Of a stretch of 64,000 nucleotides of DNA, positions 43,521 through 52,893 are shown one piece after another. Source of the stretch: Synechococcus sp. PROS-7-1 (GTDB lineage Bacteria > Cyanobacteriota > Cyanobacteriia > PCC-6307 > Cyanobiaceae); the NCBI RefSeq assembly GCF_014279795.1, contig NZ_CP047945.1:1756572-1820571 (forward strand), written 5' to 3'. The notes beneath the pieces were generated by a model. It saw only the letters and a list, made by a program, of their open reading frames with translations. It was not told where the DNA came from and did no database searches. Position numbers and translations under genes: made by a program. How positions within the stretch are numbered: the first letter of the stretch is position 1; each line of letters opens with the position of its first letter.

Positions 43521-44170
43521 CAGCTGCTGACCGGTCGCGTGCTGGGGGCACCGCGGCGGGCTGAACCACCTCGGCCACCCTTACCGCCGCGTGTGGGCAT
43601 CGGAGCAATCACTTCCGAAGATTCGATCTGAAGCAACTGGCCCTTTCGGCGCACATCAAGGCTGACGAAATGGCGCAGATGCTCCAAAGCCAGCTCGCCC
43701 TTGAGCTGAAGCTTGAAGGGAAGAGGCCGAAAGCCATCGGCTCGGGGTTGCTGACGCACCTTCACCACCACATCAGCTGTCTCGGCCTTGGTGTAAACGA
43801 GCTCCCCACGAATGGAAAAGTAGTCATCACCTTCAGGCAATGTGTCCTCGGCGGGAGCGCTGGCCTCGGTGTCATCCGAGCGCGACAACGTACTGGGTTC
43901 CCAAATCCCGGCGATTTGAAGATGCAGATGGTCCTGTTCTCGGCAGCGGGGGTACACAACCCACAGATGGGGCTGACTCATATCCAGATGTCGACGCATC
44001 AACGTGAGCATCCGTCCGAGCACCACACACTCCAGGGCCTGGCCATCGGCATCGATGAGCTGTCCGCGCGTGGACTTGTCGTCGGAGTCAGCACGGAATT
44101 CTCCGCGCACCACACCGATGGCCCTGTACTGAAGCGGCTCAGTCACCGCGGGAATGGGATGGTCGCGCAT
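43520..44170 (-). CDS. Hypothetical protein, first gene of the larC operon
   Basis: The product has 216 residues from ATG at 44170 (MRDHPIPAVTEPLQYRAIGV); an upstream start at 44185 is possible. The N-terminal half reads as a beta-rich domain (VVRGEFRADSDDKSTRGQLI, LWVVYPRCREQDHLHLQIAG). The second half has GDDYFSIRGELVYTKAETAD and PFKLQLKGELALEHLRHFVS, ending in a basic Gly/Arg tail (RGGKGGRGGSARRG) that could bind nucleic acid. I do not recognise the family. It shares one base with the M41-like gene. Confidence 0.7.
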   Translation of the reverse strand: MRDHPIPAVTEPLQYRAIGVVRGEFRADSDDKSTRGQLIDADGQALECVVLGRMLTLMRRHLDMSQPHLWVVYPRCREQDHLHLQIAGIWEPSTLSRSDDTEASAPAEDTLPEGDDYFSIRGELVYTKAETADVVVKVRQQPRADGFRPLPFKLQLKGELALEHLRHFVSLDVRRKGQLLQIESSEVIAPMPTRGGKGGRGGSARRGAPSTRPVSS

Positions 44171-44255
44171 CGGTATTAAGGGCATTCACTAGCCCAAAAG
44201 GACTCTAGCCAGCGCCGGGGATTCCCCTCAGACTGTGACCTGATCACGCATTCCC

Positions 44256-45014
44256 GTGGCAGGGCTCCGCAACACACGCATCCGGAACGTCCTTCTGCTG
44301 CTGCTGGGGATCGGCTTCAGTCTGCTGAGCGGATGGGTTGTGGCCAACAACGGATTACAGCCGAACCAAAGCCATCGCAAGAATCAGAACAGGACTGCAC
44401 CAGCCAGCGCAAGCTTGGAGCTGATCAACGAACAGGTTGCGGCGCATCCGCGCGATTGGCGATGGTCGGTTCTGCTGGCAAAAACTCAGCTCAGCCGAGG
44501 CAATCAAGAGGCTGCAGCGCTCACATTGAAACGCCTGCGGGCGCTTCATCCCAACCACCCGGATGTGATCGCACTCAGCAGCTTTTTGGCCCTGAAGGGG
44601 GGACAGCTGCAACCGGCGCTGGACCAGGTGAACAAGATCTTCCAGCAATCCACGCCGAAGCAGCGGCTGAAATTGGGCCTAGTGCTAGCAGATCTGCAGC
44701 GTCAGGCAGGAGAGCTGACAGCTGCACGATCCACCTATGAGCTGCTGGTCAAAGAAAACCCAGACCGCGCCGAACCATTGCTGGCATTGGCACTGTTAAA
44801 GCGCGATCAGGGTGAGGGCGACCAGGCGTTGACCCTCTTGCGCAAGGCTGAAAGCCTGAAAGGCAGAGGCGGTCTCGATCAGCGCAAGTTGGCATCCACC
44901 AAGCTGAATTGGGCATTGGAAGCAGCGCGCAACAAGTCGACCGACCGTCGTCAAGCGATCAAGGAAGGGTCCCAGCCGTCCCAGCAGAAGGTGCAGGCTG
45001 TTCAAGAGCCTTGA
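44256..45014 (+). CDS. Membrane-anchored TPR protein
   Basis: The product has 252 residues starting with GTG at 44256. One N-terminal membrane helix (VLLLLLGIGFSLLSGWVVAN) is followed by about four tetratricopeptide-like repeats between residues 55 and 215 (for example DWRWSVLLAKTQLSRGNQEA and AEPLLALALLKRDQGEGDQA). The C-terminal 30 residues are polar. TPR proteins of this type scaffold envelope or photosystem assemblies; no partner is suggested here. Its 3' end overlaps the convergent small exported gene by 56 bases. Confidence 0.75.
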   Translation: MAGLRNTRIRNVLLLLLGIGFSLLSGWVVANNGLQPNQSHRKNQNRTAPASASLELINEQVAAHPRDWRWSVLLAKTQLSRGNQEAAALTLKRLRALHPNHPDVIALSSFLALKGGQLQPALDQVNKIFQQSTPKQRLKLGLVLADLQRQAGELTAARSTYELLVKENPDRAEPLLALALLKRDQGEGDQALTLLRKAESLKGRGGLDQRKLASTKLNWALEAARNKSTDRRQAIKEGSQPSQQKVQAVQEP

Positions 45015-45300
45015 GTGCCGCATCGATCGCATCCACAGGGTCGGTGGCATCGTTGAGAGACGTGGCCTGACGAAGGCGCTGCATCAACTGCATTGGATTG
45101 GTGGCATCGATCACCGATCCTTCGCTGTTGTTGCCCGATGTTGTATCCAGGATTCCCCGGTCGCTATTCGTCTCAAAACTCGGGCCTGTCTCGGAGAGAG
45201 ACGTCTGGGCTGCTGCTGGCATTGGAGCCAGCAGCAGAGCGGACCATGCCACCAACAGCGCTCCGGATTTGAACAGAGAGGGCATGGGTCGACTCCGCAT
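44959..45300 (-). CDS. Small exported hypothetical protein
   Basis: The product has 113 residues from ATG at 45300 (MRSRPMPSLFKSG); 45285 is an alternative. The signal peptide has hydrophobic core ALLVAWSALLLAPMP and an AAA site before QTSLSE. The mature chain is Ser/Asn/Asp-rich and low in hydrophobic residues (TNSDRGILDTTSGNNSEGSV), likely disordered, then an amphipathic stretch NPMQLMQRLRQATSL. No family was recognised. It overlaps the TPR gene end by 56 bases on the opposite strand. Confidence 0.55.
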   Translation of the reverse strand: MRSRPMPSLFKSGALLVAWSALLLAPMPAAAQTSLSETGPSFETNSDRGILDTTSGNNSEGSVIDATNPMQLMQRLRQATSLNDATDPVDAIDAALKALEQPAPSAGTAGTLP

Positions 45301-45345
45301 CAAGACTGCGATGCTAAGGGTCATTCGCCATGAAGAACAGGTTCT

Positions 45346-46176
45346 GTGCAGATCGCCAGCTGGAACGTCAACTCCGTGCGGACCCGTCTAGGGCATGTTC
45401 TGAGCTGGCTGGATCGGAACAGCGTCGATGTGCTCGCCCTTCAGGAAACCAAAGTTGACGATCCTCTGTTTCCGTTGGAACCATTCCAGGAAAGGGGGTA
45501 CCACGTCAGCATCCACGGGCAGAAGGCCTACAACGGCGTTGCTCTGATCAGTCGCCAGCCCCTCGAGGATGTACGCCTTGGCTTCACCGGCGAATTGCCC
45601 GGCGACGCGGACGCCGAAGAGCTCGGTGCACAAAAGCGCGTGATCAGCGCTCTGGCGGATGGCATTCGGGTGGTGAATCTCTACGTGCCCAACGGTTCGA
45701 GCCTGCGTTCAGAGAAGTACAGCTACAAGCTCAACTGGATGGGCTGCCTGGAGCGCTATCTACGCGCTGCCGAAACCAGGGATGAACCCCTCTGTGTGGT
45801 GGGTGACTTCAATATCGGGCCGGAAGCGAGGGATCTCCACGACCCCGATCGACTCACCGGAGGCATCATGGCCTCCGAGGCGGAGCGGGAGGCTCTCCGG
45901 CAGATACTCGGCTCCAATCTGGGCGACGCCTTTCGCCTGTTTGAATCGGGCAGCGGACACTGGAGCTGGTGGGATTACCGCAGCGGAGCCTGGAACCGCG
46001 ACAGCGGTTGGCGGATCGACCACATCTATCTGAGCAGTGATCTGCAGGAACTGGCCCGAAGCTGCAGCATCGACAAAGAAGAGCGGGGCCGGGAGCAACC
46101 GAGCGACCATGCTCCGGTGGTGGTGGATCTGGCCTGGGACTTCAGCGATGAAGGCGAAGACACTGAGCTTGATTAA
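45346..46176 (+). CDS. xthA: Exodeoxyribonuclease III (AP endonuclease)
   Basis: The 276-residue enzyme belongs to the exonuclease-endonuclease-phosphatase family and starts with GTG at 45346. Active-site motifs are ASWNVNSVRTR, LALQETKVDD (metal-binding Glu), VVNLYVPNGSS, VVGDFNIGP and the final SDHAPVVVDL (catalytic Asp-His). It cleaves DNA at abasic sites and trims 3' ends in base-excision repair. Its last bases overlap the convergent glcD stop. Confidence 0.94.
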   Translation: MQIASWNVNSVRTRLGHVLSWLDRNSVDVLALQETKVDDPLFPLEPFQERGYHVSIHGQKAYNGVALISRQPLEDVRLGFTGELPGDADAEELGAQKRVISALADGIRVVNLYVPNGSSLRSEKYSYKLNWMGCLERYLRAAETRDEPLCVVGDFNIGPEARDLHDPDRLTGGIMASEAEREALRQILGSNLGDAFRLFESGSGHWSWWDYRSGAWNRDSGWRIDHIYLSSDLQELARSCSIDKEERGREQPSDHAPVVVDLAWDFSDEGEDTELD

Positions 46177-47645
46177 TAAACCAGGGCCTCGTCGGGCAAG
46201 TGCCGACCGGAGCGCTCCAAAGCGACGAAGCGCCGCTGCGATTCACCACAGCTTTTCGGGGTGGGAAAGATCTTGCCGGGATTGGCCAAACCAACAGGAT
46301 CAAAGGCCAAGCGCAGTCGCTTCATCGTTGCGAGATCGTCCTCGCTGAACATGCGATCAAGGAAACAACGCTTGTCGCTGCCCACGCCGTGTTCTCCACT
46401 GATGCTTCCTCCTGCCGCAAGGCAGAGCTCCATGATGGCGGCACCAAGGGTCTTCACCTTCTCGTTCACACCCGGATCCGAGGCCCGGTAAAGAATGAGG
46501 GGGTGAAGGTTGCCATCACCGGCGTGAAACACATTGGCCACCACCAGACCATGCTCAGCACTGAGGCGGTCGATAGCAGCCAGAACGGACGGAAGGGCCG
46601 TTCGAGGAACGACGCCATCCTGCAGGTAGTAGCTGGGGCACTGACGCCCCAGAGCCGAGATCGCACTTTTACGGCCCTTCCACAGCCTGGCGCGCTCAGT
46701 CTCATCCCAAGCCTCTCGCACCCTCCCTGCTCCTGCCTCGCGGCAGAGGCTGATAGCCAGCGTTACAGCCTCCTTCACTTCAAGGGCCTGGCCATCCAGC
46801 TCAATGAGAAGTACAGCACCAGCGTCTGGGGGATATTCCTCCTCGCCGAAGGCGGCATTGACCGCTGCAATACAGGTGTGATCCATGATCTCCAGACCGG
46901 CAGGCAGCACTCCCGCTGATGTGATCCGTCGTACGGCCTCACCCGCCGCCGCCATGGAGGGGAAGTCAGCCAGCAGGACGGCAACCTCCTGGGGGGCGGG
47001 CAACAAACGCAACGTGATCTCCGTGGCGATGCCAAGCGTGCCTTCGCTGCCGATGAATGCGCCGCGCAGATCGATGGCGCAGGTCTCCGAGAGCTCTCCC
47101 CCCAGTTGGGTGACCTGGCCATCAGGCAACACCACCTGCATCGCCAACACGTGATTGCTCGTGACTCCGTATTTGAGACAGTGCACGCCGCCGGAGTTCT
47201 CAGCAACATTCCCGCCGATGCTGCAGACCACTTGGCTGGAGGGATCGGGCGCGTAATAAAAGCCATCACCAGCCACCGCACGGGTCACCCAGCTGTTGAT
47301 CACGCCGGGTTCCACGGTGATCGTCTGGTTGTTGAGATCCACCTCGAGAATTCTGCGCATCCGGCTGGTCACAATCAAAAGCGCCTCCTCTTCCACCAGG
47401 GCGCCTCCAGAGAGTCCGGTCCCGCTGCCCCTGGCAACGAAGGGGATGGAATGCTGATGACAGGCAGACACGATGGCTGCAACCTCATCGGTGCTTCTGG
47501 GAAGCACAGCAAGTGGCGGCGCATGGCGATCCATGGTGAGCCCGTCGCAGTCGTAAACGAGAAGTTCTTCCCGGCGCGAGACCACAGCTTTGGGATCTAG
47601 AAACCGCTTCAGATCTCGCTCAAGTGCTGCCCAGTCGTGAACCAC
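46173..47645 (-). CDS. glcD: Glycolate dehydrogenase FAD-binding subunit (GlcD type)
   Basis: The product has 490 residues. The FAD-binding PCMH fold is shown by PFVARGSGTGLSGGAL (pyrophosphate loop), GGNVAENSGGVHCLKYGVT and FIGSEGTLGIATEITLRLL. The C-terminal cap has VFHAGDGNLHPLI and SGEHGVGSDKRCFL, typical of GlcD/D-lactate dehydrogenases. In cyanobacteria GlcD1 oxidises photorespiratory glycolate to glyoxylate. GTG at 47645 (VVHDWAALERDL) is chosen; a TTG at 47690 is the longest alternative. Confidence 0.9.
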   Translation of the reverse strand: MVHDWAALERDLKRFLDPKAVVSRREELLVYDCDGLTMDRHAPPLAVLPRSTDEVAAIVSACHQHSIPFVARGSGTGLSGGALVEEEALLIVTSRMRRILEVDLNNQTITVEPGVINSWVTRAVAGDGFYYAPDPSSQVVCSIGGNVAENSGGVHCLKYGVTSNHVLAMQVVLPDGQVTQLGGELSETCAIDLRGAFIGSEGTLGIATEITLRLLPAPQEVAVLLADFPSMAAAGEAVRRITSAGVLPAGLEIMDHTCIAAVNAAFGEEEYPPDAGAVLLIELDGQALEVKEAVTLAISLCREAGAGRVREAWDETERARLWKGRKSAISALGRQCPSYYLQDGVVPRTALPSVLAAIDRLSAEHGLVVANVFHAGDGNLHPLILYRASDPGVNEKVKTLGAAIMELCLAAGGSISGEHGVGSDKRCFLDRMFSEDDLATMKRLRLAFDPVGLANPGKIFPTPKSCGESQRRFVALERSGRHLPDEALVY

Positions 47646-47780
47646 TCCCGGTCTGCAAGACGCCCATAACCTAGTCAGCGACACTGTCAAACCCTGCCTT
47701 CCGACACAGTTCAGGCGATTCGGGCCGTTCTTGGGTCAGGATGTGGCACGGTTTGCATCGGCCCATTGGCTTCCGCCCCC

Positions 47781-49082
47781 GTGACTGCACCCACCCTCAA
47801 CACCACCCGCTCCCAGGAGTTGTTCAGTGCCGCACAGGCCCTGATGCCCGGTGGCGTGAGCTCTCCGGTGAGGGCATTCCGTTCCGTGGGAGGGCAACCG
47901 ATCGTTTTTGATCGGGTCAAGGGTCCGTATGCCTGGGATGTGGATGGAAATAAATACATCGACTACATCGGCAGTTGGGGACCCGCCATCTGCGGCCATG
48001 CCCACCCTGAGGTGATTAGCGCTCTTCAGGAAGCGATCGAAAAAGGCACGAGCTTCGGCGCTCCCTGTGCACTCGAAAACACCCTCGCGGAGATGGTGAT
48101 CGACGCCGTTCCCAGCGTGGAGATGGTGCGCTTTGTGAACAGCGGCACAGAGGCCTGCATGGCGGTGCTGCGTCTGATGCGCGCCTTCACCGGTCGCGAC
48201 AAGGTGATCAAGTTTGAGGGCTGCTACCACGGGCATGCGGACATGTTCCTCGTGAAGGCTGGTTCTGGAGTGGCCACCCTCGGACTCCCCGACTCTCCTG
48301 GCGTTCCCAGAAGCACCACAGCCAACACGCTCACCGCTCCTTACAACGACCTGGAAGCGGTCAAGCAACTCTTCGCTGAAAATCCAGACGCCATTTCAGG
48401 CGTGATCCTTGAGCCCATTGTGGGCAACGCCGGTTTCATCCAACCGGAGCCAGGCTTTCTCGAAGGTCTAAGGGAGCTCACGAAGGAGCATGGAGCCCTG
48501 CTGGTTTTCGACGAAGTAATGACCGGTTTCCGGATCAGCTACGGGGGAGCCCAGGCCCATTTCGGAGTCACACCGGACCTCACCACCATGGGCAAGGTGA
48601 TCGGTGGCGGCCTGCCCGTGGGTGCCTACGGCGGACGGCGCGACATTATGGAGATGGTGGCTCCCGCTGGCCCGATGTACCAGGCGGGCACCCTGAGCGG
48701 CAACCCTCTGGCCATGACCGCTGGCATCAAGACGCTGGAACTGCTCCGTCAGCCAGGCAGCTACGAAAAGCTCACCGCGACCACCGAAAAACTCATCGCT
48801 GGAATCAAGGAAGCGGCATCAACCGCAGGCATACCGATTACTGGGGCCAGCGTCAGCGCAATGTTCGGATTCTTTCTCTGTGAGGGTCCGGTTCGCAATT
48901 TCGAAGAAGCGAAAGCCACCGATGCCGAGCGCTTCGGCAAGCTGCATCGGGCGATGCTTCAGCGCGGCGTCTACCTTGCCCCCTCAGCATTCGAAGCAGG
49001 ATTCACCTCCTTGGCGCATTCCGATGGCGATGTCGAAGCCACGCTTCAGGCGTTCCGCGAATCATTCGCTGAAATCGCCTAA
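47781..49082 (+). CDS. hemL: Glutamate-1-semialdehyde 2,1-aminomutase
   Basis: This PLP enzyme makes 5-aminolevulinate from glutamate-1-semialdehyde, feeding haem, chlorophyll and bilin synthesis. Motifs are [70 protein letters not shown] and [17 protein letters not shown] with the Schiff-base Lys. GTG at 47781 ([15 protein letters not shown]) is chosen over TTG at 47766 to match the usual N-terminus; this gives 433 residues, a normal length. Confidence 0.95.
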   Translation: MTAPTLNTTRSQELFSAAQALMPGGVSSPVRAFRSVGGQPIVFDRVKGPYAWDVDGNKYIDYIGSWGPAICGHAHPEVISALQEAIEKGTSFGAPCALENTLAEMVIDAVPSVEMVRFVNSGTEACMAVLRLMRAFTGRDKVIKFEGCYHGHADMFLVKAGSGVATLGLPDSPGVPRSTTANTLTAPYNDLEAVKQLFAENPDAISGVILEPIVGNAGFIQPEPGFLEGLRELTKEHGALLVFDEVMTGFRISYGGAQAHFGVTPDLTTMGKVIGGGLPVGAYGGRRDIMEMVAPAGPMYQAGTLSGNPLAMTAGIKTLELLRQPGSYEKLTATTEKLIAGIKEAASTAGIPITGASVSAMFGFFLCEGPVRNFEEAKATDAERFGKLHRAMLQRGVYLAPSAFEAGFTSLAHSDGDVEATLQAFRESFAEIA

Positions 49083-49087
49083 AGCCA

Positions 49088-50335
49088 GTGCGTTCTGCGA
49101 TCAGGTGCATCGGCGCTGCCACGTTGTCTGTGGTGCTAGGCGCACCTGTTGAGGCAGGTCCTGTTCAGACGTTGCTCGGTCTTCCGGACTGGGTTGACTT
49201 CAGCATTCAGTTCACCTCTGAACCGATGGGGGGCATCCAAGGAGGGCTCAATCCATCGGCGAGCAGCTGGTTTCAAAACACGGTTGTGGGACTGAGCCTG
49301 GGCAGCGGCCTCAACAAGCCGGAAACAACCTGGAAGGAACTGGATCACTGGCAGGTGAATCTTGAACTCACCAATCAGGCAGGGAACCCCAACCTCAACA
49401 CAGAGCTCGGCTCAGTTTTCACGCTTCAAACCTTGGTGAACCCGGTTGGCACCTGGATCACCGCCGCCAGTGTGGAGCGCAATCGCGGCGAAAGTTGGTG
49501 GAGCGCATCGGCAGGTTTGCTGTCGATGGATCCAGACTTTCTGGTCACACCGGCGATGAATTCCTATATCAACTCAACCCTCAACAACACCCTCAACCTG
49601 CTGGTGGTTGGCCTGCCGATCAATCCCTTTGTCACCCCTGGCGTGAAAGTGGCAGCGCACTCAGAAACGATGGGCTCACTGAGCTATGGATATTTCTATC
49701 TCGATCCGGAAACTTCGATCGCTGCCAGCCTGGGCGTGAACCCTGAGCAGCCGCAGGTGCAAGGAAGCGTCCAGGCACTGCAGTGGAGCACCAATCCACT
49801 GAGGTCTCGCCGGGATCTTCTTGAACCGATTCGCCTCAACAACAGTCACGCCACCGTGGAGCGCATGCTGCCTGCACCGGAGGCGCAACTCGGAAGCTAC
49901 CTCGCTTCCACCAAGCTTCCATCAATGGAACCAGCAGGCGTGGGATCAGGCCTGAATCGTGGAATTTACGGCTCACTCACCTGGCCATTGGACGTTCCTC
50001 TGGGAATGGACAACCGACTCTGGGCTGCAGGAAGCTTCAGCCTCGATCCCGACAACAACCCGTTTCCAACCTTTCTGGGAGGGGGTTGGCTGTCTCAAGG
50101 GGTTCTGCCCAACCGTCCACTCGATGTTCTCGCTCTTGGGGTCAGCCGCACGAGTTTCAGCCCGACCCTGTCCCCAGGCGCGACCTATGAAGGCGTGATT
50201 GAACTCAATTATTCAATTCATTTGTCTGAGACAGTACAATTACAACCTGTCATGCAGTGGGTGATCAATCCCGGCGGAGAAGGCCAAATTAAAGGCATTT
50301 GGGCCGGAGGAATTCAATTAAATCTGAATCTCTAA
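49088..50335 (+). CDS. OprB-like outer-membrane porin
   Basis: The product has 415 residues starting with GTG, 5 bases after hemL. The signal peptide (SAIRCIGAATLSVVLGAPVE) ends near AGPVQT. The mature protein shows alternating amphipathic beta-strands, with the carbohydrate-selective porin pattern near the end: VIELNYSIHLSETVQLQPVM, NPGGEG and a C-terminal strand GGIQLNLNL. It lacks the SLH domain common in larger cyanobacterial porins. It probably admits small neutral solutes. Only one base separates its stop from convergent yajQ. Confidence 0.75.
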   Translation: MRSAIRCIGAATLSVVLGAPVEAGPVQTLLGLPDWVDFSIQFTSEPMGGIQGGLNPSASSWFQNTVVGLSLGSGLNKPETTWKELDHWQVNLELTNQAGNPNLNTELGSVFTLQTLVNPVGTWITAASVERNRGESWWSASAGLLSMDPDFLVTPAMNSYINSTLNNTLNLLVVGLPINPFVTPGVKVAAHSETMGSLSYGYFYLDPETSIAASLGVNPEQPQVQGSVQALQWSTNPLRSRRDLLEPIRLNNSHATVERMLPAPEAQLGSYLASTKLPSMEPAGVGSGLNRGIYGSLTWPLDVPLGMDNRLWAAGSFSLDPDNNPFPTFLGGGWLSQGVLPNRPLDVLALGVSRTSFSPTLSPGATYEGVIELNYSIHLSETVQLQPVMQWVINPGGEGQIKGIWAGGIQLNLNL

Positions 50336-50336
50336 G

Positions 50337-50831
50337 TCAGCGATAGTTCTCAAACTGCAGAGGTACATCCAGTTCATCCTCCTTGGAACGCAACAACTGA
50401 ATCACCTGTTGTAGATCATCTTTACTCTTTCCGGTCACCCGTAGGCTTTCGCCCTGAATCGCAACCGTGACCTTTTTCAGCTCATCACGCACGATCTTGC
50501 TCATTTTCTTGGCCAGCTCCTGACTAAGGCCTTTCTTCAACTGAACCACCTGCTTGACGCGATTACCTCCCACGGCCTCAGGCGTTTGAAAATCAAAAAT
50601 CTTCAACGACAGATTGCGCTTAGTCGCTTTCGCACGAAGAACATCTTCAACGGCTTGCAACGTCATATCACTGGCGGTTGTTATCACCACCGCTGCGTCT
50701 TCCAGCTCAATCTCAGTATTGGAGTCCTTCAGGTCGTAGCGCTGGCCAACATCGCGGCGCACCTGATCGAGGGTGTTGACCAACTCCTGACGATCAAAAT
50801 CGGAGACGACGTCGAATGAATACGTTGCCAT
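50337..50831 (-). CDS. YajQ family (UPF0234) nucleotide-binding protein
   Basis: The 164-residue protein has a full-length match to the family: SFDVVSDFDRQELVNTLDQV, RYDLKDSNTEIE, LQAVEDVLRAKATKRNL, GNRVKQVVQLKKGLSQELAK, and the conserved end VTGKSKDDLQQVIQLL with LQFENYR. YajQ proteins bind nucleic acid or cyclic-di-GMP in some bacteria. The role in cyanobacteria is not established. Confidence 0.93.
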   Translation of the reverse strand: MATYSFDVVSDFDRQELVNTLDQVRRDVGQRYDLKDSNTEIELEDAAVVITTASDMTLQAVEDVLRAKATKRNLSLKIFDFQTPEAVGGNRVKQVVQLKKGLSQELAKKMSKIVRDELKKVTVAIQGESLRVTGKSKDDLQQVIQLLRSKEDELDVPLQFENYR

Positions 50832-50856
50832 CGTTCAGATCTTCACTTCGACCACC

Positions 50857-51423
50857 CTAGCGCTGGGGCACCAACGTTCCTCTGATTTCTCCATTGGGAT
50901 ATTTCTTGGAGTGAATATTGATATACGTCTGGGATCCCAACAAAGCCTTGAGATCTTTGGCCTCGATCTGCACGGATCCTGTGAGGCGACCAGCGCGAAC
51001 CCCTTCAGGCAGGGGTCCGCGGCTGAGCTTGAGGGTGGGCTGAAACGTGTCTGTTGTGTTGAGCTTATAAAGCACGCCCACATTGGCGCCGGGCTTCCCT
51101 TGGGGTGTGGGGCCATGAATGTGAATCCCCCCATGCACTGCGGGGAGAAACAGACCGCCACTGGAAAGATCCTGAAAGGCGAAATCGAAATACAGCCTGC
51201 GGGTCTTGGCGTCGTAATAAAGACTTTTGGGATCAATCAGCCCACCGGTTGCAGATGAATCCTTTTTGTCTGCAAAGCCTTTACCGGAATCTCCGTTGCC
51301 AGGCAACAGGCCATTGCCTTGCTCTCCGGTGAGACGAAAGACAGTGACGTCAGCGACGGCGGGCATCGCTGTGGCGACAGCGCCCAACGCGACAACACCT
51401 GACAGCAGAAGGCCACGGCGCAT
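50857..51423 (-). CDS. Exported CHRD-domain protein
   Basis: The product has 188 residues. The signal peptide MRRGLLLSGVVALGAVATAM ends near AVADV. The mature region is a CHRD domain, shown by DFAFQDLSSGGLFLPAVHGG, IHIHGPTPQGKPGANVGVL and the C-terminal NIHSKKYPNGEIRGTLVPQ. CHRD domains occur in exported bacterial proteins and animal chordin, with no established enzymatic role. Its ATG (51423-51421) overlaps the ATG of the divergent MAPEG gene within CATG, so the two genes share no spacer. Confidence 0.85.
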   Translation of the reverse strand: MRRGLLLSGVVALGAVATAMPAVADVTVFRLTGEQGNGLLPGNGDSGKGFADKKDSSATGGLIDPKSLYYDAKTRRLYFDFAFQDLSSGGLFLPAVHGGIHIHGPTPQGKPGANVGVLYKLNTTDTFQPTLKLSRGPLPEGVRAGRLTGSVQIEAKDLKALLGSQTYINIHSKKYPNGEIRGTLVPQR

Positions 51424-51925
51424 GGCGATTCAAGCGATTCCTATCGTCATAGCCATCGCGCTGTTCCTTGTGAACTTGATTGATCTTCTGACCCAAACAC
51501 CCGCTGCCCCGTACGCCTGGTCGCTGGTGCTGTCGGGTGGTGTGGTGATCGCCAGCATCGTGCCCCTCGGCGCGGCCCGTTCCCAAGCCAATTTCACCAT
51601 GAGTGACATGAAAGCGCCCCGCGCCATGTTCGAGCGCCTTCCCGCTTGGGGACAGCGGGCTAGCTGGGCCCATCAGAACAGTTTCGAAGCCTTCACCCTG
51701 CACGCCCCGGCTGCACTACTGGCACTGCTGGCTGTGCTGCAAATGGGGCCGCTGGGTGGACTCGCGATTCCAGCGGCGCTCCTTCAACCCGTGCTCAGAC
51801 TGGTGTACTTGCCGGCCTATGTCGCCAACGTGCCACCTCTAAGAGGCCTGTGCTGGGCAGGGGGGCTGTCCTGCACGGGGATTCTGTATTTGGAGGGACT
51901 GCGGGCCCTGATTGCAGGGGCTTAG
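51422..51925 (+). CDS. MAPEG-family membrane protein
   Basis: The 167-residue protein has four hydrophobic helices (AIPIVIAIALFLVNLIDLL, WSLVLSGGVVIASIVPLG and two more). The MAPEG pattern is visible in RASWAHQNSFEAFTLHAPAA, where the Asn-x-x-Glu and His-Ala positions of the glutathione-binding region fall. MAPEG proteins act in glutathione or eicosanoid-type conjugation. The longer frame from 51227 runs antisense to the CHRD gene and is rejected. Its stop overlaps the convergent SPFH gene. Confidence 0.8.
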   Translation: MAIQAIPIVIAIALFLVNLIDLLTQTPAAPYAWSLVLSGGVVIASIVPLGAARSQANFTMSDMKAPRAMFERLPAWGQRASWAHQNSFEAFTLHAPAALLALLAVLQMGPLGGLAIPAALLQPVLRLVYLPAYVANVPPLRGLCWAGGLSCTGILYLEGLRALIAGA

Positions 51926-52836
51926 CGATCTCCCTGCTGGAACTGTTTCAACGCCGCCAACAGTGATGCCGGGGACTGGGGATCCACCATCAACACGCTG
52001 CCGGCTGGTGAATCAGCCATGCGCTGTCCCATCTCCATCCAATTCTCGGCAAGCATCAAACGGATCGCCTCCTCCGTTTGCGGATTGTCTGCGAGAGCTT
52101 TCGCCACTACGAGAGCAGCCTGGGATTTCGCTTCAGCCAAAACGCTCTGCTGATTGGCCTGGGCTTCGGCCTCAAGCATCAGAGCCTCTTTCTGTGCTCG
52201 TGCATCAAGCACAAGGGCTTCAGCCCGCCCCCGTGCTTCGTTGAGCTGCGCTTCCTTTTCTCCTTCGGAACGCAGAATCGCAGCCCGTTTTTCCCGTTCA
52301 GCCGTCATCTGAGCCTCCATTGCCTGCTTCACCCCTGGGGAAGGATTGATATCGCGCATCTCCACCCGGGTCACCTTCACGCCCCATGGATCCGTTGCCT
52401 CATCAAGTTCCCTGAGAAGTAATTCATTCACCTCACTGCGTGTCGTGAAGGTTTGATCGAGGTCAAGTTTGCCCATTTCGGCACGGATCTGGGTCAGCAC
52501 CAGATTCACCATTGCTGCCTGAAGATTGTCAACGGCGTAATAAGCCTGGGAATGTTCGAGAAGTTGCCAATACACCACCGCATCCACCTCGATGGAGACA
52601 TTATCTCGCGTGATGCAGAGCTGAGGTGGAATATCCAGCACTCGTTCTTTCAGTGATTCGTGGCTCACAACTTTTTCCACCACAGGAATCACAATCGACA
52701 GCCCTGGCTGAAGCTCTCGATCGAATTTGCCAAGACGCTCTACCAATCGCGATCGACCACCGCTGGTGACTTTGACGCTGCCGGTGCCCAGAAGCGCCAG
52801 GAGAACAAGGGCAGGTAAACCGAAGAAAGCTTCCAT
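51922..52836 (-). CDS. SPFH/band 7 (stomatin-like) protein
   Basis: The product has 304 residues. An N-terminal membrane helix (FGLPALVLLALLGTGSVKV) precedes the SPFH domain: GRSRLVERLGKFDRELQPGL, RERVLD-like KERVLDIPPQLCITRDNVSI, VDAVVYWQL, and VTRVEMRDINPSPGVKQAME. A long coiled coil follows (EAQMTAEREKRAAILRSEGE, then Ala/Glu-rich). The neighbouring divergent NfeD gene is the standard partner, and together they organise membrane microdomains or quality control. A start at 52854, adding six residues, is possible. Confidence 0.9.
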   Translation of the reverse strand: MEAFFGLPALVLLALLGTGSVKVTSGGRSRLVERLGKFDRELQPGLSIVIPVVEKVVSHESLKERVLDIPPQLCITRDNVSIEVDAVVYWQLLEHSQAYYAVDNLQAAMVNLVLTQIRAEMGKLDLDQTFTTRSEVNELLLRELDEATDPWGVKVTRVEMRDINPSPGVKQAMEAQMTAEREKRAAILRSEGEKEAQLNEARGRAEALVLDARAQKEALMLEAEAQANQQSVLAEAKSQAALVVAKALADNPQTEEAIRLMLAENWMEMGQRMADSPAGSVLMVDPQSPASLLAALKQFQQGDR

Positions 52837-52893
52837 GAATTTCCTGTTTTTCAAGACCCTAGAGACCAGAGTGAGAGAAGTCAGTCGCTTGCA

